A stretch of DNA of 6,698 bases from Actinomycetes bacterium (lineage in GTDB: Bacteria; Actinomycetota; Acidimicrobiia; Acidimicrobiales; Palsa-688), in assembly GCA_021821705.1 (NCBI GenBank), contig JAKACE010000103.1:1-6698 (forward strand). The letters run 5' to 3'. A model generated the notes under the pieces. It worked only from the letters and a program-made list of their open reading frames with translations, was not told the DNA's origin and ran no database searches. Positions 1 to 5,074 of this stretch are shown here, one piece after another (within the stretch, counting starts at the first letter, position 1; each line of letters opens with the position of its first letter). The position numbers and the translations under genes are program-made.

Positions 1-1232
1 AGCGGCCTGCGCCGGGCCGCCTCCAGGGCGTGCCAGGCACCCGAGCACAGGCCCACCAGCACCGTCGCCGCCGGCCCGCCGGGCAGGCAGGACAGCACCT
101 CGCCCACGTCGTCCAGGGCCCTCGGCGAGTAGACCACGTCGGGCTTGACCCCCGGCCTCCCGGGGCTGTCCCCCAGGCCAGAAAGGTCCACCCGCAGGGC
201 GGCCAACCCCTGGGCGGCCAGGCGCCGCGACAGCTCGGTCCACAGGTTGGCCGGCCCGGCGTGGTCCACCTGTCCCGAGTTGAGGAAGACCGCCGTCACG
301 GCCGGCCGCGGCAGCCCGGCCGGAGCGGCCAGCACGCCGAAAAGGCCCGTGGGACCGAGCGCGACGGCCTCCTCCTCCACCGTGCCCATGCCATTGCCCG
401 TCGGCGCCTGCAGGACGGCCCGGGCCCGCGCCGTCGGGACCAGGGGACGGGCGGCCTCCGGGGCCTCCCGGCACAGCCAGGCCACCACGTCGTCGAGCAC
501 CGGCTCGGGCAGCTGCGGCACCAGCGGCCAGACGCTCAACAGGCGCTCCTGGCCCTCCACCGTCGACCACCGCGCCCCCTCCGCCTCCAGGCGCGCCCTG
601 GCCCCGGCCCGCAGGGGCCGGCCGGCCCGCTCGAGCACCAGGCAGCGCTCGGCCAGGCGCCCGGGGGCGTCCTGCAGGCGCAGGGCCGAGACCGCCGCCG
701 CCTCGGCGGCGCCGAAAGCCGTGCCCAGGACCTGGGCCCCCTCCTCCAGGTCCATGGCCTCGGGCCCGCACCCGTTGTCCTGGGTGTAGACGGCCATCAG
801 CAGCTGCTGTTCCCTCAGGTAGGAGCGCCCGCTGTCCAGGGGGTCCCAGAGGACGAGGCTGCCGAGGCCCAGTTCGGCCGCCACTGAGGCCGCGACCGTG
901 GCCCCCAGGCGCATGGCCACCACGTCCACCCGGGTGGCCCCGGCCTGACGCAGCCCGACCCTCCCCTGGCGCACGGAGGCCTGCCACCCCTCCAGTGCCC
1001 CCCCGGCCCAGGCCGCGGAGTCCCCCGTGCCGTAGAGGTCGACCTGGAGCGCGGCCAGCCCGGCCGCGGCCAGTGCCCGGGCCAGCGCCCGGTACGCCCG
1101 TCGCACGGCCTGGGCCTCGACACCGACGGGCGGGACCAGCAGCACGCCCCCACGCGCCAGCCCGTCCGCGGGCGTGGCCCAGCGGCAGAACAGGGGGTGC
1201 TCGGCCGGCCCGGCCCACCCGCGGAGCGCCAC
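1..1232 (-). CDS. Two-domain alpha/beta-hydrolase-like protein, partial (C-terminus beyond left edge)
   Basis: The minus strand is open from about 1232 to the left edge, about 410 codons, with protein-like composition. Two alpha/beta-hydrolase halves follow each other. Half 1 (about residues 25-240) has LLVPPVGVEAQ near residue 31, then VDLYGTGDSA (64-73) and a strand-turn-helix AMRLGA (106-111) where a nucleophile elbow G-x-S-x-G is expected but no serine is present. Half 2 (from about residue 320) repeats the layout with FLNSGQVDHAG, VDLSGLGDSPG and a canonical elbow GLCSG at 394-398, with Cys396 in the nucleophile position; its acid and histidine lie past the edge. From family knowledge, half 1 resembles exosortase-A-associated hydrolase 2 and half 2 hydrolase 1, usually separate neighbouring genes in exopolysaccharide loci. 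The substrate is unknown. I chose GTG 1232 because it puts a short N-terminus before the first strand; the frame stays open upstream without ATG, GTG or TTG for at least 90 bp, so the start is uncertain. Confidence 0.8.
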   Translation of the reverse strand, partial: MALRGWAGPAEHPLFCRWATPADGLARGGVLLVPPVGVEAQAVRRAYRALARALAAAGLAALQVDLYGTGDSAAWAGGALEGWQASVRQGRVGLRQAGATRVDVVAMRLGATVAASVAAELGLGSLVLWDPLDSGRSYLREQQLLMAVYTQDNGCGPEAMDLEEGAQVLGTAFGAAEAAAVSALRLQDAPGRLAERCLVLERAGRPLRAGARARLEAEGARWSTVEGQERLLSVWPLVPQLPEPVLDDVVAWLCREAPEAARPLVPTARARAVLQAPTGNGMGTVEEEAVALGPTGLFGVLAAPAGLPRPAVTAVFLNSGQVDHAGPANLWTELSRRLAAQGLAALRVDLSGLGDSPGRPGVKPDVVYSPRALDDVGEVLSCLPGGPAATVLVGLCSGAWHALEAARRRP

Positions 1233-1284
1233 CGTGGTCGTCGGCGCACCGGCCCTCGTGGCTGTGGAGGTCTCGATGAGAACG

Positions 1285-1290
1285 AGCTTA
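1285..1290 (-). promoter_or_regulatory. Candidate -10 element TAAGCT for the hydrolase gene
   Basis: TAAGCT on the minus strand fits the actinobacterial -10 pattern TANNNT and sits in the only AT-richer patch of the divergent intergenic region. A transcript starting 6-7 nt downstream would begin near 1278 and leave a leader of about 45 nt before GTG 1232. I see no convincing -35 hexamer. Seven nt downstream is an in-frame ATC, not a usual start codon. Confidence 0.3.
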
Positions 1291-1342
1291 ATGGTGCCCG
1301 GGCACCGGGCCCGGTGCGGGAGGCAGGTACACCGGCTGCGGG

Positions 1343-1348
1343 TAGCAT
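1343..1348 (+). promoter_or_regulatory. Candidate -10 element TAGCAT for the plus-strand glycosyltransferase
   Basis: GGGTAGCAT precedes GCGGCCC and then an in-frame GTG at 1356. A -10 hexamer 7 nt before a start codon is the usual layout of leaderless actinobacterial transcripts. The hexamer overlaps ATG 1347, so if it is real, translation would begin at GTG 1356. No Shine-Dalgarno sequence precedes either codon, in keeping with leaderless translation. No clear -35 is visible. Confidence 0.35.
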
Positions 1349-2381
1349 GCGGCCCGTGCCCGCTGAGGAACCCGGGCCCGTGCTCGTGGTGGTACCAGCC
1401 CGCAACCGTCGCCCGCTGGCCCTGCAGGCCGTGCGCTCCGTGCTCGACCAGACCTACTCTGACCTGCGCTGTCTCGTGATCGACGACGCATCGACCGACG
1501 GCACGGCACAGGCCCTGGCAGCCGTCGGCGACCCCAGGGTGGAGGTTGTGGTCAACGAGCGGCCGGCGGGCGCCTCGGCCGCCCGCAACCTGGCCCTGGC
1601 TGCGGTAAAAGGCGAAACCTGGGTGGCCTTCCTGGACTCCGACGACCTGTGGGCACCCACCAAGCTGGAGCGGCAACTGGCGGCCCTGGCAGCCCACCCG
1701 GGCGCCGGGTGGGCTGCGACCGCCTGTGTCAACGTCTCCGTCGACCTGGACGTGGTGCACGCCCTGCGGATGGCCACCGGGGGCACCACCGGCGACTTGC
1801 ACTGTTACGGGGTAGACCAGCTGCGGCCCATGCTGGCCGAGGAGAACGTCCTGCCCGCCGGCAGCACCACCGTCATGGCTTCGGCCGCCCTGCTGGCGGA
1901 AGTGGGCGGCTACGACACCGGCCTCACCACATGTGAGGACTGGGACCTGTGGGCCAGGCTCGCCCGGCACGCCCCGCTGGTCTACGTCGACGCACCACTT
2001 GCCGCCTACCGGATCTGGAGCGGCCAGAGCTCGGTCGACGTGGCTGCTTTCGTGCGCGACGCGGCCCGGGTCCGTGCCCGGCACTACCCCGAGCTGGGCC
2101 CCCTGCCCGGTTCCTACGCCGCCCGGTGGCAGATGGAGGCTGGCTGGCGCTACGTGACGGCCCGGCGGCGGGGCCGGGCCGCAGCCAGCTACCTGCGCGC
2201 CGCCTGGCTGGGCCGGCTACCCGGTCAGTTGGCGTACGCCCTGGCGGCCCTGGTCGACCCGGCGGCGGTGCACCGGCACCTGGGACGCGCCCAGCGCCGG
2301 GGCCTCCTGCCCGAGGGGTGGGAGGACCAGGCCCGGGCCTGGCTCTCCCCCTACCGCCAGGGCCCCGCCCTGCCCCCCTGA
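1347..2381 (+). CDS. Glycosyltransferase family 2 (GT-A fold)
   Basis: A 344-residue protein with a classical inverting GT-A domain over about residues 10-240. The first strand is VLVVVPARN (12-20), followed by AVRSVLDQTY (28-37), the nucleotide-binding VIDDASTDGT (44-53), AGASAARNLAL (74-84), the metal-binding FLDSDDLW with D97-S98-D99-D100, and the acceptor-side ED motif in CEDWDLWARL (196-205). All expected catalytic elements are present. The C-terminal 100 residues are Arg/Ala-rich and helical in appearance, with no transmembrane segment, so the enzyme is probably cytosolic or peripheral. It transfers a sugar from a nucleotide-sugar donor; donor and acceptor cannot be read from sequence, though the neighbouring heptose genes suggest a surface glycan. 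The long frame extends upstream of 1347, but that part is out of character. ATG 1347 is the conservative start; GTG 1356 is preferred if the transcript is leaderless. Confidence 0.9.
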   Translation: MRPVPAEEPGPVLVVVPARNRRPLALQAVRSVLDQTYSDLRCLVIDDASTDGTAQALAAVGDPRVEVVVNERPAGASAARNLALAAVKGETWVAFLDSDDLWAPTKLERQLAALAAHPGAGWAATACVNVSVDLDVVHALRMATGGTTGDLHCYGVDQLRPMLAEENVLPAGSTTVMASAALLAEVGGYDTGLTTCEDWDLWARLARHAPLVYVDAPLAAYRIWSGQSSVDVAAFVRDAARVRARHYPELGPLPGSYAARWQMEAGWRYVTARRRGRAAASYLRAAWLGRLPGQLAYALAALVDPAAVHRHLGRAQRRGLLPEGWEDQARAWLSPYRQGPALPP

Positions 2382-2386
2382 AGCGC

Positions 2387-3430
2387 TCAGGGATTCCTGG
2401 CCGGCCCCCGTGTGAAGAACTCGAGCGGCAACGCCCCCGGCCCCCGCCGGGCCGCCCCCGCCCTGTCGCCCACGAAGCCGCCCACGAGCTCCGCCCCCCG
2501 GTATGGGCTGAGCACGCGTGTCCAGGAGGGCCAGTGGCTGGCGTAGGGGAACTCGGAGACCCACTCCCGCACCAGCTCGGCCACCCCGGGCACGGGGTAG
2601 CGGACCAGCTCGGCCAGGGCCTGGTGCTCCGCCCGCACCCGGTGGTAGAGGGCCACCACACCCGCCCGGCGACGGTGCTCGGCGTCCACGTGCAGGCGGG
2701 GGTCGGCCACCACGGCCCAGCCCCGCTCCAGCACCCGCCACATCCACTCCTTGTCCTCACAGGCCCCCAGGCCCTCGTTGAAGGGCTCGCTCTCCCAGGT
2801 GGGGCGCCGCCAGGACGAGGCGGTGTTCGACATGCCCCAGGAGAGGTTGGCGCTGAGGGCAGGCAGGGGCAGGCGGTATGTGACCGGGCCGTCGAGGGGC
2901 ACCCCGTCGGGACCGCACGTCTCCCCCATGGTGGCCACCACCTGGGGGTCGGCGTAGGCCTCCAGTGAGTGCTCGACCCACTGCCGGCCCGGGGCCACCC
3001 GGTGGGCCGACAGGGCGAAACAGATGTCGCCCGAGCCTTCGGCCGCGCCCACGTTGAGCGCCCGCCCGTAGCTGAAGCTGGCCGGTGGCATCTGCACCAC
3101 CTTGTCGCAGTAGGGACGGGCCAACGCCACCGTGGCGTCGGTCGAGCCCGAGTCGACCAGTACCACCTCGACCTCGACCGTCTGGTCGCGCAGGCTGCGC
3201 AGGGCGGCCACGATGGTGGGGGCCATGTCGCGCGCCCGTACGATGACGCTGGCCCGCAGCAGGCCCTGACGGGAAGGGACCTGCCCACCGGGCTCCCCGA
3301 GCGCCTCGGGCCAGCGGGCCGTGCCCATGCACCTGACGCCGGCCCCGCCGCTCCGGGCAATTTCCACGCCCCCCTGCAGGGGCGGCACCAACCCGGACCG
3401 TCTGGCCCCCCGAAGGCTGGTCGAGAACAT
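2387..3430 (-). CDS. Glycosyltransferase family 2-like protein with S-A-H in place of D-x-D
   Basis: A 347-residue GT-A protein on the opposite strand, ending 5 bp from the stop of the previous glycosyltransferase. The fold begins with ASVIVRARDMAPTI (60-73), followed by ALRSLRDQT (76-84), VVLVDSGSTDAT (89-100), and FSYGRALNVGAAEGSGD (119-135). The strand that normally ends in D-x-D reads FALSAH (138-143), so the usual metal-binding aspartates are absent; the acceptor-side ED is kept in CEDKEWMWR (224-232, E225-D226). The F-x-x-GRALN-x-G then LSAH arrangement matches a recognised branch of family-2 enzymes near rhamnosyltransferases. No membrane segment is seen. ATG 3430 lies 7 nt after a good -10 hexamer. 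Residues 1-34 precede the fold and look low-complexity; ATG 3328 (residue 35), with only a weak AGG upstream, is the alternative. Donor and acceptor are unknown. Confidence 0.87.
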   Translation of the reverse strand: MFSTSLRGARRSGLVPPLQGGVEIARSGGAGVRCMGTARWPEALGEPGGQVPSRQGLLRASVIVRARDMAPTIVAALRSLRDQTVEVEVVLVDSGSTDATVALARPYCDKVVQMPPASFSYGRALNVGAAEGSGDICFALSAHRVAPGRQWVEHSLEAYADPQVVATMGETCGPDGVPLDGPVTYRLPLPALSANLSWGMSNTASSWRRPTWESEPFNEGLGACEDKEWMWRVLERGWAVVADPRLHVDAEHRRRAGVVALYHRVRAEHQALAELVRYPVPGVAELVREWVSEFPYASHWPSWTRVLSPYRGAELVGGFVGDRAGAARRGPGALPLEFFTRGPARNP

Positions 3431-3447
3431 TAACCGTATCTTAACCG
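3430..3447 (+). repeat. Direct repeat TTAACCG-N4-TTAACCG overlapping the promoter and start codon
   Basis: Two perfect 7-bp copies, TTAACCG at 3430-3436 and at 3441-3447, are 11 bp apart start to start, about one helical turn. The pair covers the candidate -10 and reaches the start codon of the minus-strand glycosyltransferase, so a bound protein would block transcription. Seven-base direct repeats spaced by four bases are the usual layout of OmpR/PhoB/PhoP-class response-regulator sites. The sequence shows only the repeat; the regulator is inferred. It lies in otherwise GC-rich DNA, so a chance perfect AT-rich repeat is less likely, though not excluded. Confidence 0.4.
3438..3443 (-). promoter_or_regulatory. 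Candidate -10 element TAAGAT, leaderless promoter of the minus-strand glycosyltransferase
   Basis: On the minus strand TAAGAT is followed by seven bases (ACGGTTA) and then ATG at 3430, the spacing typical of leaderless transcripts. No Shine-Dalgarno is present between them. A partial -35, CTGACT (3464-3459), lies upstream with a 15-bp spacer, slightly short. The local AT content is clearly higher than in flanking coding DNA. This element supports choosing ATG 3430 as the start. Confidence 0.45.
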
Positions 3448-3506
3448 ACCGCTACGACAGTCAGCCCGCGCCCGGAGGGTATTTGCAAGGGGCCGAAGCA
3501 GCTGTG

Positions 3507-3517
3507 AACGGACCGTT
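3507..3517. repeat. Short inverted repeat AACGG-A-CCGTT
   Basis: A perfect 5-bp inverted repeat around a single central base lies in the AT-richer intergenic region between gmhA and the minus-strand glycosyltransferase, about 80 bp upstream of the latter's start. It could be half of an operator. The arms are short and the match breaks immediately outside them, so chance is possible. The rest of 3431-3601 shows no gene and no clear intrinsic terminator after gmhA. Confidence 0.2.
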
Positions 3518-3601
3518 ACAAATGACACCTTTTTGGCATATCTGACCGGTTTGGGAGTGCTTTGCCGTGCTCGGTCGCCATGGGCGTCGGGGAAGCCACG
3601 C

Positions 3602-4192
3602 TCAGGGACGGGGGAACAGCGACCGCTCCACCAGGGCGAAGACTATGTGCTCCGCCGTCAGCTGCAGCTCCTGGATCTTGGCTGTCTCGTCGGCCGGCAT
3701 CGCCAGCACGAAGTCCGCCACCCCCATGTCCCGGGGGTCGCGGCCGGTGACGGCCACCGTGGTGATGCCCAACTGCCGGGCCGCCTCGATGGCCTTCACC
3801 ACGTTGGCGCTCCGGCCCGAGGTGGAGATGCCGACCAGCACGTCGCCCGGCCGGCCCAGTGCCTGGACCTGGCGGGCGAAGACGAGCTCGTACCCGTAGT
3901 CGTTGCCGATGGCGGTGAGGGCCGAGGTGTCCACGGTCAGCGCTATGCCCGCTGCCGGGGCGCGGTCGTAGTTCTGGCGGCCGACGAGCTCGGCGGCCAT
4001 GTGCTGGGCCTCGGCGGCCGAGCCTCCGTTACCGCAGAAGAGGACCTTGCCCCCGGCCCGCAGCCGCTCGGTCACCATGGCCGCCACCTCCGCCAGTGCC
4101 CCGGCGCGTTCGGGCGCGGCCAGCTCGGCCAGTGCCGTCTGCAGCTTTGCCAGCTCCCCGGTCGCGAACTCCACCGCCGCTTCCTGGTCCAT
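3602..4192 (-). CDS. gmhA: Sedoheptulose 7-phosphate isomerase (phosphoheptose isomerase)
   Basis: A 196-residue protein, the normal length for GmhA, which converts sedoheptulose 7-phosphate to D-glycero-D-manno-heptose 7-phosphate in the cytosol, the first committed step of nucleotide-heptose synthesis. It is a single SIS domain: the phosphate-loop CGNGGSAAEAQHMAAE (53-68), the second phosphate-binding loop ISTSGRS (122-128), and the C-terminal IQELQLTAEH (173-182). The zinc-ligand set of the family is intact as H64, E68, Q174 and H182, corresponding by position to the E. coli H61/E65/Q172/H180 site. The N-terminal helix (about 1-45) is of the type that builds the tetramer. ATG 4192 is fixed by a strong AGGAGG six bases upstream. 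The gene diverges from gmhB across 172 bp. The related SIS protein DiaA is an alternative, but the kinase and phosphatase next door argue for GmhA. Confidence 0.94.
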   Translation of the reverse strand: MDQEAAVEFATGELAKLQTALAELAAPERAGALAEVAAMVTERLRAGGKVLFCGNGGSAAEAQHMAAELVGRQNYDRAPAAGIALTVDTSALTAIGNDYGYELVFARQVQALGRPGDVLVGISTSGRSANVVKAIEAARQLGITTVAVTGRDPRDMGVADFVLAMPADETAKIQELQLTAEHIVFALVERSLFPRP

Positions 4193-4198
4193 CGCTCA

Positions 4199-4204
4199 CC
4201 TCCT
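4199..4204 (-). promoter_or_regulatory. Strong Shine-Dalgarno AGGAGG of gmhA
   Basis: AGGAGG on the minus strand ends six bases before ATG 4192. It is the strongest ribosome binding site in the window and decides the gmhA start. It also shows that gmhA is translated from a leadered transcript, unlike several of its neighbours. A TACCCT hexamer at 4273-4268 (minus) is a possible, weak -10 for it. Confidence 0.8.
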
Positions 4205-4287
4205 GGTCGGGCCGGCACCGGGCCGGCGTCGGGAGCGAGCCCGTGGCCCGGGCGCGCATTGTTTCTCAGGGTACTTGGCTGAAGCTT

Positions 4288-4304
4288 TCAGGCTGGCTGC
4301 CTGA
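4288..4304. repeat. Hairpin-forming inverted repeat in the gmhA-gmhB intergenic region
   Basis: TCAGGC and GCCTGA form a perfect 6-bp stem with a 5-base loop (TGGCT). It lies between the divergent gmhA and gmhB genes, about 60 bp upstream of gmhB and about 95 bp upstream of gmhA. No T-tract follows on either strand, so it is not an intrinsic terminator. It could be an operator or a chance repeat. A GC palindrome CCGGGCGCCCGG follows at 4313-4324. Confidence 0.25.
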
Positions 4305-4352
4305 GGACCGGGCCGGGCGCCCGGTCAGACCTCGTGGCCGGCGCCGGGACGG

Positions 4353-4358
4353 TAGCTT
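4353..4358 (+). promoter_or_regulatory. Candidate -10 element TAGCTT, leaderless promoter of gmhB
   Basis: GGTAGCTT is followed by six bases (CTGGGC) and then GTG 4365, the first codon of gmhB. No Shine-Dalgarno lies in front of the GTG. The context resembles GGTAGCAT before the first glycosyltransferase, again just upstream of a GTG. No clear -35 hexamer is seen. Confidence 0.4.
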
Positions 4359-4364
4359 CTGGGC

Positions 4365-4889
4365 GTGGCTGCCTTCGACGCCTTCTTCCTCGACCGGGAC
4401 GGCACCATCAACCGCAAGGCTGCCGAGGGCTCATATGTCACCTCCCCTTCCGAGCTGCACCTGCTCCCCGGGACCGGGCCCGCAGTGGCGGCCCTCAACG
4501 CCAGCGGGGCCAAGGTCTTCGTTGTCACCAACCAGAGGGGGGTGGCGAGGGGGCTCATGGGCCCAGCCGACGTGGAGGCCGTCGACGCCCAGCTCGACCG
4601 GCTCCTGGCCGCCCACGGGGCGCATGTCGACGCCTACTACGTCTGCCCCCATGAGACCGGGACCTGCGACTGCCGCAAGCCCCTGCCCGGCCTGTTACTG
4701 CAGGCCCTGGCCCGGCACCCCGGGCTGTCCCCGGCCCGCTGCGTCATGGTGGGCGACGCCGAGACCGACGTCGATGCCGGCCTCGCTGCGGGCACCCGGG
4801 CCGTCCGCCTGGCCCCGGGGGGCACCCCGAGCCGGGCCGAGGCCTGCTACCCCGACCTGGCCGCCGCCGTAGCCGCTCTGCTGGCCTGA
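4365..4889 (+). CDS. gmhB: D-glycero-D-manno-heptose 1,7-bisphosphate 7-phosphatase (HAD superfamily)
   Basis: A 174-residue HAD phosphatase of typical GmhB size that removes the 7-phosphate of heptose 1,7-bisphosphate. Motif I is FLDRDGTIN (8-16) with nucleophile D10 and general acid D12. Motif II is VVTNQRG (53-59), with T55. The family's zinc-binding loop reads CPHETGTCDCRKP (94-106), giving ligands C94, H96, C101 and C103 and motif III K105. Motif IV is VMVGDAETD (127-135), with D131 and D135. The gap between H96 and C101 is only four residues, a short form of the zinc loop compared with E. coli GmhB. The kinase in this locus is of the HddA type, so the alpha-anomer bisphosphate is the likely substrate. 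GTG 4365 was chosen because it starts right before the first strand and follows a -10-like hexamer. Imidazoleglycerol-phosphate phosphatase is a related fold but an unlikely alternative here. Confidence 0.92.
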   Translation: MAAFDAFFLDRDGTINRKAAEGSYVTSPSELHLLPGTGPAVAALNASGAKVFVVTNQRGVARGLMGPADVEAVDAQLDRLLAAHGAHVDAYYVCPHETGTCDCRKPLPGLLLQALARHPGLSPARCVMVGDAETDVDAGLAAGTRAVRLAPGGTPSRAEACYPDLAAAVAALLA

Positions 4890-4941
4890 CGCCACGTCCA
4901 CCCGGCCCGGGACCGCTCGCGGCTTCGGGCATTTCCCCGAT

Positions 4942-4957
4942 GTCCGGTCCTTCGGAC
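4942..4957. repeat. Small hairpin downstream of gmhB
   Basis: GTCCG and CGGAC form a 5-bp stem with a 6-base loop about 53 bp after the gmhB stop. No T-run follows, so it is at best a weak terminator or an RNA 3'-end structure. The rest of 4890-5074 contains the -10-like hexamer and ribosome binding site of the next gene and nothing else I can identify. Confidence 0.2.
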
Positions 4958-4979
4958 GCGTGCCGACGGCCCTCTCGGG

Positions 4980-4985
4980 TAGATT
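4980..4985 (+). promoter_or_regulatory. Candidate -10 element TAGATT upstream of the wecG-type gene
   Basis: GGGTAGATT fits the TANNNT pattern and has the same GGTAG start as the hexamers before the first glycosyltransferase and gmhB. It would give a leader of about 80 nt before GTG 5075. If real, the wecG-type gene and hddA form their own transcription unit, separate from gmhB. No -35 is evident. Confidence 0.3.
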
Positions 4986-5074
4986 CCGCTGCGAGCGGCT
5001 AGAGACCGACGCTTGGCGCCGGGCCCCGACTGGCCCCCACCCGCCGGGCTTCCACAGCACGAAAGGCCAGCACC

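Noticed and set aside
30..887. Long plus-strand open frame opposite the hydrolase
   Set aside because: Low-complexity Arg/Gly/Pro/Gln product with no domain; it is antisense to a minus-strand frame with clear hydrolase motifs and is explained by high GC.
815..1405. Minus-strand open frame of 196 codons with ATG start
   Set aside because: It is in a different frame from the hydrolase, with a Gly/Pro/Arg/Trp-rich product and no recognisable motif, and it would overlap the glycosyltransferase start.
1949..2968. Plus-strand open frame of 339 codons
   Set aside because: Overlaps the end of one glycosyltransferase and lies antisense to the other; composition is that of a frame shadow.
3520..3545. 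AT-rich stretch with a five-T run downstream of gmhA as an intrinsic terminator
   Set aside because: No stable GC-rich stem directly precedes the T-run on either strand.
3431..3601. Possible riboswitch or small RNA in the longest AT-richer intergenic stretch
   Set aside because: I could not recognise any conserved riboswitch core or a promoter plus terminator pair.
3533..4282. Plus-strand open frame of 249 codons antisense to gmhA
   Set aside because: The gmhA frame has intact catalytic motifs and a strong ribosome binding site; the antisense product shows no domain or start signal.
4313..4324. Palindrome CCGGGCGCCCGG as a possible operator or terminator
   Set aside because: Purely G/C palindromes of this length are expected by chance in such GC-rich DNA, and no T-tract follows.
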